Below, in pieces: positions 47,060-59,600 of a stretch of DNA of 64,000 bases. The DNA is from Priapulus caudatus (Eukaryota > Priapulida > Priapulimorpha > Priapulimorphida > Priapulidae): positions 265,103-329,102 of the forward strand of contig NW_014577225.1 in assembly GCF_000485595.1 (NCBI RefSeq), given 5' to 3'. The translations under genes and the position numbers were made by a program. Under the pieces are notes generated by a model. That model worked only from the letters and a program-made list of their open reading frames with translations. It did no database searches and was not told where the DNA came from. The stretch's first letter is position 1; every line of letters starts with the position of its first letter.

Positions 47060-48480
47060 GCACGAACCTATCAAATTGTTCAACTATACCTTCACCCTTG
47101 TCGCTAAGTCACCGAACGTGCAACTACATTCATTCCCTACCACGAGCCGGCTTTCAGGCTATATTCGTTTGGAATGTGCCATGTGGCGGGGATATACCGT
47201 AGATTATGCGTCACGGTAGGTGATAACATTCGATGATACTATCGTTATCTGTATATACATGTGGTGTTTATTATATGAGTACCACATTGCACGCAAGCAC
47301 GAGCGAATACATTTATATTATCTTGATTTGTTTTGTATAATCACGACACATAAAGGATAACTCACCCCTCCATGTTTACAATGGTGTTAGTTGATTCGCC
47401 CCTGTTAAATCAGCCAACAATTTGCGTTTTTCATTGGCCACAGGCCACTTTAAGCCACACCCTCATCTATGACGATTTTAAAAGCACGTGTTTGGCGCGC
47501 TGTCGAATATGCATTTTCAGCACATTTGCGCACAGGTGTGGTTGTTGTCGAACTTGTTCTGTGATCGTTTCTACCCGTTGATCAGAATAATACTTTGTAT
47601 AAAAAGGCCTAAATGTACTGTTGATGCATGAGCGCATAAACTACCACTGTGTGACTGTAGTTGGTATCTTACCCTTTTCATAGAGTACCATAAATGAAGA
47701 GAACAAGTAATTTATTGATCTATTATATTGAAAGAATTGCCGAATATAATAATTAATATTAATATATTTTTTGTTACCATATTTTCTCTTGTAAAGTAAA
47801 CTCTGATGACATGATTTGTGAAACACACTTATATCAATTATATATCTATTTCATACTTCAAAGTTTTTACCAGTTGGCAATCTGAATGTTACATCTATAA
47901 TTAGCAGTTTCTCTTTAGTTTCATTTTTTTGTAAATTAATAGGGAGTACATGTACATTCTTCTAATTATAATGCAACATATGAAATTAAATGGGAAAAAA
48001 ACGATTTAAGAATTGATGATTTATTTTTTATTTTTTTTAGGATTGATCGATTTTAAGTGGTGATGTGTCTTTCCTAATTTGCAGAAAGTTGTCTAAACAA
48101 AGACCTTTATCCCCCTCCCCCTGAAGCATAGAGAGGAGATATATATTACTTTTTTTTGGGGGGGGGGCTTTTGAATCTCCAAATGAAATGGTATGAAGGT
48201 ATCCCCACCAATAAGTTCGCCCTGTCTGACCGTGGCTTCGCACCCTCGTTAGCCCTAGCAACGATTTTCTTTTATCATTGTGCCACCCCCCCCCCCAACA
48301 ACAAAAAAGTTACACTGTGAAGATGGTAGTTATTTCTCTGAAAGTGTCATGTACTTGCTCCTCTTAGCAATTCGTTTACATTCTTTATTCCTATTATTCA
48401 TATTTATGCAAATTACTTTACCATATAGTCGAAGACATTTTCACTGAATAGGTGTTTTCTTTTCTTTTTCTTTTTTTTTC
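47060..48480. other. no gene recognised
   Basis: Region upstream of the MID1IP1 homologue and AT-rich DNA with homopolymer runs (T at 48025-48035, G at 48150-48165, C at 48285-48295). No promoter motif is convincing. Confidence 0.45.
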
Positions 48481-48519
48481 ATTTGAAAATTTGCAAGAAT
48501 TTCACCTCAGGTATGCACC

Positions 48520-48700
48520 AGATCGCTCCATTTTAGTGTAATAATTGCAAAATCTCCATCGTGCGGGAGGAGGGACACTCCCCTCCCACACCCTCCCCCC
48601 GCTCGGTCGCTATGCTCCCTCGCTCGGTCGCTTCGCGCCCTCACATGTTGCCAACATTTAAAAACGAACCCCCGCCAATATAAAGCTGGCTACGGGCCTG
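48520..48700 (-). mobile_element. hAT-like transposon terminus
   Basis: Read on the minus strand it begins CAGGCCCGTAGCCAG at 48698, then GGCGGGGGTTCG, then alternating GCGAAGCGACCGAGCGAGG repeats. CAG-GCCCGTAGCC ends are typical of non-autonomous hAT-like elements in invertebrates. The opposite end was not located. Confidence 0.5.
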
Positions 48701-48878
48701 GGCCTATCATCCTATGTTGAATCTTTTATCGGCATTATATCTTCATTTCACACTGCGTGGCAATAGAAAATACCGCAACAACAACGAAAAAAATTTGTTC
48801 GTAACAAATTGATGATTTTTAAACATGGCTAACTAATTGAAACTAACCATGAACCGAAGACAATTAACACATTCATTA

Positions 48879-48923
48879 AATCAGGAGTAGATAATAGAAG
48901 CCTTCTATTATCTACTCCTGATT
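48879..48923. repeat. 22-bp inverted repeat with 1-base loop
   Basis: AATCAGGAGTAGATAATAGA plus AG at 48879-48900 is followed after one C by its exact complement. A related single arm, ATCAGAAGTAGATAATAGGG, lies at 63437-63456. Confidence 0.9.
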
Positions 48924-48929
48924 AAATGT

Positions 48930-51900
48930 ATGTAACGGTTCATGCCATTTTCCGTGCGTGCATTTTTTTTAATGAACACCATACATGCATATAGTACGAA
49001 AATCGCCCATTCGAATCTCGGAGTTTTCTATTTGCAAAAAAAAATAGATTACTCAACTATAGGGATATAACAGTGTCATAAGTAGCACCATCATCCCGAT
49101 ATATACCTTAAGTCCGATGATAAACGTTCCGTGATACGTGTAAGAAGATCAGGGGTATTGATCGTGTGAGACGCGTGCGTGGCGGATGTATACGTGGGCG
49201 GGATAATCAATGTCGTGATATCACCTTCGTGATGTGACATCATTTTACCAAATAAACAGCAGCGTTGCCGTATTGGGAAATACGGTCTAGATTTCAAAGT
49301 GCCCTTCGAAATTTTGCGCTCACTGTGGGGTGGTGTGCCCTTTTTGGGCGATGTGCCCTTTAAATCTGGAAAAATACTGTCTAGCTTCAGCCCTGGAACC
49401 GGCCCGGAGTGTATGCAGATCCAAACTTGCTCACGGCATAAGACGAATTTTGTTGCTGTTGTGTCAGAAAATCTTTGCAATATAATTATAGTTACTAATA
49501 CACGCGCAACAAAGTCAGTGCTATATCTTATCGAAATTTGTCGTGTTCGCGAATTGAATACGGCACGACGTTGATAAGCAACTCTTGACTGATTATATAG
49601 TCTGTCATCAAGACACTACCATGTCAATATTGGTACAGGCGCGCACGATTCAGGCGCGCACGATTGTATTTCCACCCAAAAGCCCTCGAGACGCATATAT
49701 GGTTTATGGTGAGCCCCATGCACGCCCCCACGTGCGGAGTGGTCATATTCAAGTATGTACGCGGCGGAACTATAGGTGCACCAAGATTACACACACGCCT
49801 AGACTAGATAACGCACACGAATCATCGCGCCAATGTATTTACTTACGTTAAGAACATTTTAAAACCTAGCTGTGTCTATAAAACTATGAAGTCGGAAGAA
49901 CCGCTAGACTATTAGCAGGGATATATATTATCAAGAGCTAATAAATACCTTGATATTATATATATGTGCGCATGTTGGGGCTATTAGTGTTCAAGTAGAC
50001 GAGCCCGCCTGCAGTGTCTATACGTTGACTTGTCACATAGAATGTCTTGTGCAAAACCGGGTGGATACCCAATGAAACTGTGTTCCACGCAGAGTCTACT
50101 GAATGCTTATTCAGCTTTGTTGTTTGCTATTAAACGATGAGTTAGCGATTTTCACTTTTCCTCTCCAGGGGCCAGAAACATCATAAATTGTGATGACATC
50201 GTATAAGTAAAAAAATGTCATAACTACAGAATTGAAGTGTTACGTAAAAGTTATGAAGCTTTACGAGCCCACGAGAAGGCCAGTATATATTCAAGCACTC
50301 GTGGCATACTTGAACTACGCGATATTATCTACATCCAGGGTAATCTTAGTGTGTCAATCGAAAGTTGTTAATCGAGAGAAATCCAGAGATACACATATTA
50401 TATCCAGGGCCATCTTAGTGCGTCTACAAATCGAAAGTTATTGCACATGCAGCCAATGCTCAGTGCTGTTCATGAATATATTTGCAGTTGGTCTCGTACA
50501 CATTTTTATAGAAAAAATATCGTGCATGTGTACGTATCAAGGTAACCTCGTGAATATAGGCAGGCAGCATCTTTTACTTTGAGTGTTTGTGCTGCCTCCA
50601 GGTCTACTACTAGTCACTTAAATCTGAACGCATACACCGCTGGTATGCAGGGCCCTATGACCGCGGGCAATCCGCCGATGAGAAAGGCTGGAGGCAACTG
50701 CTCTCCCCCGCAATCTACCGCCCTGGTATAATATGCATTAATTATCACGAATATATATATCAAATACCACGCCTGGTTTATGTTCGTGTGTAAGTATGCA
50801 ATGTCTAATACTACTATAAAATTCGCCATATATCGTGCGATGCATCCCGGTATATCGATAGGCAGAATTCATTTCCATCACTCATCAACCAACCTCTCAC
50901 GCAACTGCTTTTCATCAAGTCACACAACTCAAATGCAATTTTAAAAACTGCATTCATTTATTTCAATGTGAACAGATGCAGAAACAAATTCGGTACGGTG
51001 CGACACTATTGCATGCGGCGCCACGCTCAGCGAAACATCAATATCATAATTATAAAACGTTTTGTCAAACTGCATCCGAACTATACATTAATTAACTTGT
51101 TGTTCTGTGCAGATTTCCGTAGTTTCTCCTACAATATGTACACACGTTTACGATGGTGTGCAGTTAAAGCAAATCATACATACGAAAACACAAGATTACC
51201 CTCAGCATATACCTAATGGCAAAATATATAAAAAGCTTTGTCATTTATTTAATTGGATGAAGCCACATTGAACACGCACTCATCTGGTTGACAAGTAGAG
51301 GGAGTAGGGGTTAGTAACATAACCCCCGAACAAAAAGATAGAAGACTACGAGCAAAAAAAAGAGAACCGTAAGACAAGAGATAGAGCCAGGCCGATGCAG
51401 ACTTTTATAGAAAAAATAGATTATGACCAGCACGTTCGATGAGCATATCGCATTGAAATAGTAACTGGCTTTACGTACAGATCTACGTGCTGCCACTGAA
51501 ACAGGTGATAATGAATGACTACACAGCAGATTGCCGACCGACGACTACATCTAGCAGGAAAAATATCGCACCAGTACTGTTTTAAGAGAAGATAGTCAAC
51601 AAAACTAATCTATTATAATTACCTAGTCTTGCCAGTTTAGAGATCCACTTCTAATTAGGCCAGACGACAGCCAATACCGTTCATAAATACGATGAGGGGA
51701 AACAGCTATTGTCAGCAATGTCAGAGAAGAGGTCAAGGAAACTGCATCGCCGTGCTCACGGAACACGACACGTGAGATAAACAGAATGATATGCTTACAT
51801 GTTAGTCTTGAAAAGATGCCAATCCGCCGAACGAGCACTGACTGGTACATACAAGTTGTCAAGGGGTGCTATAACAAACAAGTGAATTACAACCGCAACT

Positions 51901-52980
51901 GCAGACTTTTGTCTGAAAACTTTTATATCATAAATTGTTTGAAGACTTCATAATTTTGTCTGATTTCCACGTTCACTACCCGCACACACTCACTACAGAG
52001 CAAAAAAAGAATAGATCTATTTGTATATAGTTTATCGATGTATCAATATGTATCAATATTGTTAACACTGCAGAACGAACAAGAGAGACATGCCAGTCTA
52101 CGGATGTCCACTGATAGAGGTGACACGACCTACACCAGTTTCAACCTACTATATACGTAGTTATCATTTATAGTATTTTCAGACCAACCATTACGGTCTT
52201 GCCATAGCGAGTAGAGTGAATCTAAGTATGCATATACACCACCATTTAATTCATTGCATGACGGATACGACCTTGAATAAATTCGGTTAAAACTTTACCG
52301 TGGTAAAACTGAGTGAACGGAAGGGGGGGAGGGTATCAAGTTTCTAGCCGAACCTGAATCTGCCAGTACTGTTGTAGCCCACAAGGAAGATGCTATAAAG
52401 ACCATATTACATCTTTACTGCTCCGAGTCAAATAACTTATGAGAAGAAATATGGTTAAAGTTGCATAAAATAACCCTGACCATTCCATTCTGATATGCGA
52501 CCTTATATGTGTCTGTGACATAGAATGTATTCAGGCCTAAAACACATCTCGTAACACCGTAAAAAAACTCACAACACCTTTATTACTTTTTTAGATTAAA
52601 AGGAACAGTTGATGTGAGACGTGTCTAAACAAAAATCAACAATATCAGATACCAGATCGGATTTACTGAATCCACTCCCCATTCAAAAACCCATTCGCTT
52701 TCATGCTCCGTGTCTCTCATCACTCAATCACCGCCGTCTCAACATCCACGTTATCATTCGCAAAAAGAAGAACTCCATCCAATGATCGTCGAGCGCGTGT
52801 ATGCATAGTGTCGAACGATTAATCAGCCGCGCGAGGCTACGATTCGAAAATAAAGTAAAGCGCTTGCAGCACGGGGCGACCTGTGACGTTTGGAAGCATG
52901 GCTAACAAATATACTAACCCAAGCCGCGGCACACCTCACCCTTCGTGCGACAACAACCTACCTCGTCACGCGTGGCTTCA
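48930..52980. other. no gene recognised
   Basis: Mostly AT-rich unique DNA. 50322-50371 and 50397-50445 are partial direct repeats (TCCAGGG..ATCTTAGTG). A 129-codon minus frame (49091-49480) and others lack motifs. Confidence 0.5.
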
Positions 52981-53006
52981 CATGCATCGCGACGAAGCTT
53001 CTCGCA

Positions 53007-53012
53007 TTTATT
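53007..53012 (-). terminator. possible poly(A) signal of IPO5
   Basis: AATAAA on the minus strand, about 380 bases after the IPO5 stop codon. No other AATAAA lies nearer on that strand. Confidence 0.35.
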
Positions 53013-53390
53013 CGCGTCTGTGCCTCTCCGGCAGCGGCATCGCATTAAAATCGCGGCACACCGTTATCGTGAAAAAGCGGGGCGGCCAAAGAAGCAAAAG
53101 AACGTCGCCTAGGCGAGTTCGCGGGGGAGGGGGGAGGGGGAGGGCTACGTCGGGGGCGTTAATACTGTCATCGAAGTGGGACGGTGCAGCGAGCGGGGGG
53201 CGCCGGGCCCCCGTCGCTCCTCCCCACCTCGACTTCGTCTGCAAGGAAACGACGAGTTTCGACGTCCGGCGGCGCATCACGCGCGTGCGTTCTGGCTTAC
53301 CGTCGCCGATCCCGCCGCGGACGCGCGCGCGTCGCCTCTCGACGTGCGGCCTCGGCGCAAAGATGAAGAAACGCGGCGGCCGGGGCGCGC

Positions 53391-53477
53391 TCACTGGCTG
53401 CTGAGTGCGCAAGATAGTGCTTGCTGCTGCTCCATGCTCAGCTGGGCCACGCACGCGTTGAACATTTCGCCGTTGCC
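53391..53477 (-). CDS. IPO5: IPO5 last exon (C-terminus)
   Basis: The acceptor TTTTCTCTGCAG ends at 53478. It encodes [27 protein letters not shown] and TGA at 53391-53393. The family ends ...CIAQLSPEQQ-AIQELLNS, so the C-terminus is complete. Confidence 0.93.
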   Translation of the reverse strand, partial: GNGEMFNACVAQLSMEQQQALSCALSSQ

Positions 53478-53648
53478 CTGCAGAGAAAACGGAAGCTCAG
53501 TTGGTTAAAGCCCATGTGTGTGCATGGTGTGTGTGCGTGTAGTGTTCTGTCTTCACTTAGCTTGGCCTTTTGTTTAGAAGTTCGTATCAACAATAGATAG
53601 TCCTGCAAGTTTTTCCGTGATTCAACAATTCAGTGCTGTTACTGGTGC

Positions 53649-53689
<41 letters not shown>

Positions 53690-56600
53690 CAAGAACGATA
53701 ACATTACAACAGTGGCAATGCATTTGCCTCTGGTTGTTTTAATCTTCGTTAAGATATACATAGCAATGATAACCACAAAAATCCTGGAATAAAACAGGCA
53801 TTTCTGGTTTATTGTCTTGAACTTTAGCATCATTCAACAACTGAACCTCTTCATTAGCATCTTCACCATCAATAATCTTCTATTTCCATCTGTTGCATGT
53901 TTATAGACTTATACGAGCAAATTCCATTTTGTATGCATTCAAAGCTGTTTTGTTACAGATCTCATCTGCCTTGTCTGTCAACATATTCCATTATGACTCG
54001 ATTATCTGCTCCATCTTTTTACAGTCTTCTACCTCTGATAACATCTGCTGCTTCTTTTCTGCTTTACTGAGCTTTCTCTTTCTACTTTTCTCCAAAGTAA
54101 TGGCATATTTGCTTGGAATAGCTACCGGATTGGATCAGCATGCTAACTGCGATTACATTATCTTCATTGCTCAGCTTTGTAACTTAAGTATGCACGTTTC
54201 TGAATTCCAGCAGTATAACCATACCCACTGATTGTGATAGGCTTTTCAGGTGATACGGAAGGTTATCATGTTGAAATTTAATCCTTTCCTTCGTGCTTCT
54301 TCTTCTCTGCCTTTCCTTTTAACAATACCTTGTAAAGTTTTATTTTTCCTGACGAATAGGTAAATGCCAATTTTCCAAGTTAAATTTTTTTTTGACTTTT
54401 CCCCTGACTTTTTCTTAGCTATAATAATAGTTATTATTTCCTGACATATCCTTTAACTGTTGCAACAACGTCTGGTTTTCTAAGAAAATCCACATCATCT
54501 CATAGTCATACCTCGGGCTCTTGAGCTTCGCCTTTGTTCCGGCATTATAATGGTAATGGATTTTTTTGGCACATTCCTTCTATATAGTACAGTAACTCTG
54601 TCGACCTCAAAAAAACTACTCCGTACACGAAACAACTAATGAGCAATCCTATTGCGACATGGCATTCTAGTGTCCTAACCTACACGTGGGGCATTAACTG
54701 ACCTACCCTGACCCCCTTATCTGAGGGACCCAACCATGCCCCCCCCACCTGGGGGTCACAGTTGGGTCGGTCAAGCTAGTAGACACCAGTTTATACTTAA
54801 TTGTCAAGCATGCGCTCAAAATGGCAAAATTTGCGACACTTTGCTGCTACTAAGTAGCACTTTTAGAATCCCCCCGAACGCGTTGGCGATTGCACAGAGC
54901 TTGCCGATCCACTGAGATCAGTTGCGAACGATGCGACAAAGCGAGTGCAAGCTCTCTGCTACGCGCATCGCCGTGCGAATCGCTCCCACGGTCACCGTCT
55001 CACAAGCAGTCACGCTCGCTCCCAGCCTCGGCCCTGCGCAGAAAACCCGCCGACGTGTCCGGGAAGACGGGAAGCGCGGGGGGCTGCGTCGCGCGTAGGG
55101 GGGGGGGGACTCACCTGGATCTGCCGCACGATATTGAGTAACCGCGTGCGGACCTCCGACTTGCTGTCGAGAGCCTCCTTTGCGAGCGCGTCCGCGATAA
55201 TGGCCACCAGCCGCGGCACGTTGCTGTTGTTCGCGCCTAGTATCAACGGGTGATTCCTGCGAGAAGACGAACAACACGTTACTTACTACATTACTACTTA
55301 TCGATGGGGTTACTACTCTGCGAATACATAATTTAACATTCTTCACGAGCGGTTGTTCACGCTGAGTATCAACGGGTGATTTCTGCTAGGAGACGAACAA
55401 CATGGCAGGGGTTACTCTGCGAATACATAATTCAATGTTCTTCACGAGCAGTTGTTCATGCTGAGTATCAATGGGTGATTCCTACGAGGAGGGATTAATC
55501 ACCTGTGAGGATAAGTAACAACACGTTACTTACTACATTACTACTTATCAATGGGGTTACTCTGTAGCAAATACGTAATTCAATGTTCTTCATGAGCGGT
55601 AACCACGGGGGAGATTCCTGTAAGTAAACATCATATTATATGCAGCAGGTATCAGTGGACGATTTCTGCAAGGTAAACAATGCGTTGTTCGCAAAGATTG
55701 GATAAATTACAACCGGTAAACACGGGTGATTTCCGCAAGTAAGCAATACCGTGTTTACACCCAGTATCGATGGATGATATCGGCAAAGTAAACAACGCAT
55801 TGTTATTCACACCATATCATACTTCACTACGAAATCCTTGATCGGAGGGTCACCTCAGGTCAAGAGAGGGGAAGGATCTGCTCGAGCAAGAATGAGAAAG
55901 ACTGCACAAATCTGAGTTTGCTGGAAGATGGTCCATGCTGTCTTCGGTTCACCGAGTTATCACTCAAATTTTGTTTAATTATCTACAATTTAAATATCAA
56001 CAGACATACAGAGAAGGCAGCACACAACATGCGAACAGTTTAAAGTAACTATTGCGAGAGTTTTCCAGTGTTTTCCCCACTTTCATGACACCTACCGTTA
56101 TTGCTTGAGTAACAGCAATTGTCTAGAGTAACAATAAAATGTCTTAGAATCTTCGTATTGACCAAATCATGCACAATTACAATTTTGTGTTCTGTTTATG
56201 TTTACCATTGCCATCTCTCAGACTTTCTCGCGGTAACGCGAGACATCTATCACGGTGCAGTAATGCAAATACTCGCACCCTAGAAATCAGGTCAGAGTGT
56301 AAACACAGACGTTCATACTAGCGTAACAGCAGTGTAGTACTAATGCTGCATAAAGTCTGTTATTAGAGAAGCTTGTGGATTACCAGTCAGATGGTAACAC
56401 TGGAATGACAATGACAGAAAGTGCTCCGAATTATTGACATAAAAAGTCAATAATATTTACCACACAAAACTGCACGCCCTTTTGTTTTAATTATGCACTT
56501 GGTTTGAAGGCGCCATTTGTATTTTGGATTATCGGCATACGATAATATTCGGAGCTGGTATGTGGTCAAATCCATTTTTCTATGCTATAACTGCATAAAA

Positions 56601-59600
56601 TCTTAGTGTTTTTAATGTTGGTCTAATCAGTGATGTTTCCGCTGTCAGGTGAGACTAAATTCAGCTATATTTAGTTTTTCTAAGCAAAAATCTTGGAATA
56701 GTCAGTTTAACAGACCACTTAATTTACCTGCTAATATCGGACTGAATGGATACACCAAACTTAGCCCAACAGAGAAATGCCAGATGCTATAGCATGGGCC
56801 CACTTTTTAACAATTACACATTTATTTAAAAATTTTAAATTAAAGTACATATAAAAGTAGTAGACGGAGTATTACGCTTATTGATATTATTAATTAAGTA
56901 TTGTTCAATATTTGCCAGTCTGCAGTCTGTCTTCTCAGTTTCTATCTGTATTCTGTTATCCTCGCTCACACTCAGGCCACATGGGCCTGCACCGAATACA
57001 ATTCACACAGTTGAAGTAAACCCATGCTGTTTTTATGGGGGGGGCTGTTGTGTTCAGTCACACTTTGGGTGCCCGTTGTCAGTCGTGTTTACATCTACAA
57101 GCTGTTCCACTGTACCTCTACTTCTACATGAGTGTAGTTTCGTGTCATGAAGTATCAGATATAGAGGGCATGTTAATTCATTACTCTTCATTTTCATTTT
57201 TCATTTACATTTTACTCTGCAGTAGTGCAAATGACAATTCATCTCCAAAAACCTATACAAGCAGTAAAAACAAATGCAAAGGACAGACACACGGATGCAG
57301 CATCTATGGGCGAACGAGCGACCAATTGCCTCCGCCACCCACCCACCAACCCAACACAACCAATCACCCCCACGTGACGAATTGCCCCCTGCATGATCGA
57401 TCGCCCCCATGCGACCAGTTGCCCCGCGTGATCGCTCGCCCCCCACCTCCTCCAGCGGAAAACGTACGCTTCGATAAGATCGCACAGGTAGCCGTATATG
57501 TGCGGCGCCTCGTCCTCGTCCTCCCACACCGGTAACCACGACAACCAGAGCGGCAGCACCTCGTCGATGTTGAAGCGGCTGCTGTTGTACTTGCATATCT
57601 TCGTGACGGCGGCGATGGCGTTCTCCGTCGGGTTGATGTTCTCGCAGGCGCGCGAGTCCGGCGCCCCGATCACCTGCATGAGCAGCGGGATCGCCTCTGC
57701 GAGCGAACGCACGAACAGAGAGCGCGCGTTACGCATGTATCAATACATCGCATATTATGCTTATTATTATATATATATATATATATACATTGATTCATAT
57801 ATATATATATCAATATATATCAATAATTGATCGACCAATCTGTCTGCGTGAGATAACCACACCTCCCCGGAGCGGGTTGTGGTTTTCACGAGTGAACACG
57901 AAAATGTTGACCTTGCTGCACTTTGATGCCAAGCATTGTTTTTAGAATGTGACATTGCAACAACGATTGGCTAGAGGTGCCTGTCAATCGCACCAGGTAA
58001 ATTTTTCATTCCGAATGTGGCATGAATTTTCACCTGGTGAAGCCAAACATTGATAACCATGACCTCCTATTATTTTCTTAGTGTCCCACTTATATTTGTT
58101 AGATAATGCATATCACAAACACTTTCTTGAGCAACCATTAACTATGCCCCTAACAAACATCTACGTGCCACAGATACTACACTAATCGTAGACGCTACGC
58201 TAATCGTAGCTAATTGTAGACGCTACGCTAACCGTAGATGCTACGCTAACCGTAGACGCTACGCTAACCGTAGACGCTACGCTAACCGCATACGCTACAC
58301 TAACCGTAGACGCTACACTAATCGTAGACGCTACGCCAATTGTAGACGCTACGCTAACCGTAGCCCCTACACTAATCGTAGACGCTACGCTAATTGTAGA
58401 CGCTACGCTAACCGTAGACGCTACGGTAATCGTATACGCTACACTAACCGTAGACGCTTCACTAATCGTAGACGCTACGCTAACCGTAGACGCTACACTA
58501 ATCGTAGATGCTACGCTAATCGTAGATGCTACATTAATCATAGTAGCTACACTAATCGTAGACACGACACTAATCCGTGCTCTCACCTGCACACGCCTGA
58601 GCAAACTCGGGCCCTGCAAACTGGGCCATGACGCCGGCGCCGTAAGCTGCCGCTTGCCTCACCTCACCGTGGCTATTCACAATGTGTTGCATCAGTGGAC
58701 GTAGGAAGTACTCCTGGTACTTTATCACAGGCTGCAACAACGTGGACATAACATGACTCACATGACTCGGTGGCACTGCAACTCACTACTTCGCTACTAC
58801 GGCATGCAACATGGGGAGAGGCGCAGCACGTTGAGTGAGAAAACCAACATTTTGCAACACTATTCGCTCCAGATTGTATGCTAACGATCATTGCAATCAG
58901 GTTGAAAATCATTTACCGACACAATAGTATTGCATTTACTCGCGAGCAATATATTTCATCTTCGCAGGTTATCAACATTTTTAGGATTAAAAGAGTAAGA
59001 CTGCAGGATTTTCGCACGAATGCAATCATAACCGTGCGTATTGCATAACTACAATGTCTCACACACTTACTGGTCCTCCATGCTCAAGAGCATCATCAAA
59101 AATACACAAGCCCCACTGATGGTCTGGCCACGGTCTTTCTGCTCCCTACAGCACAAGAAACATGCACGAACAAATGGTGACAAAAATACGTGACAAAGAA
59201 ACCGAGTAAATACAATACTGCTAATGTGCTGAAAAGCATGCCATGTAACTCTCTTTAATTTATAAAACGTGTTTTAAAGTGGTACTCAAAAATTAGGTTA
59301 CCATCAGCTTTGCGAAATGGGGTAGAAGTTGCTCGAAATAGGGAAAGAAGTCAGCCTTGTGTGTGCCAAACAGTGCATGGACAATATCCGAAATCTTGCT
59401 AAGAATATACACATCCTCATCATCCTGAAAAAGACAAATATTTTATCATATTGGACCTCAGTACCTCAACAAAATAACCGTTTATATGATAATACAATGG
59501 TACTGGTAGTGACACTAGACTAGGTCTCGTTTGATTACACTATTAAAGAATTTACCTCATCCAAAAGAGATTCTTCAACTTCCTCATCATAATCTTCATC

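Noticed and set aside
52883-53404. A 173-codon plus-strand frame
   Set aside because: It is antisense to the IPO5 last exon and 3' region, GC-rich, low in complexity, with no family resemblance.
53491-53512. A tRNA gene (A-box-like GCTCAGTTGGTTAAAGC)
   Set aside because: No B box or cloverleaf follows.
58165-58580. Possible CRISPR-like array or repeat protein gene (VASTVS repeats)
   Set aside because: Contiguous 18-bp units lying wholly within an IPO5 intron, with no start-to-stop gene structure.
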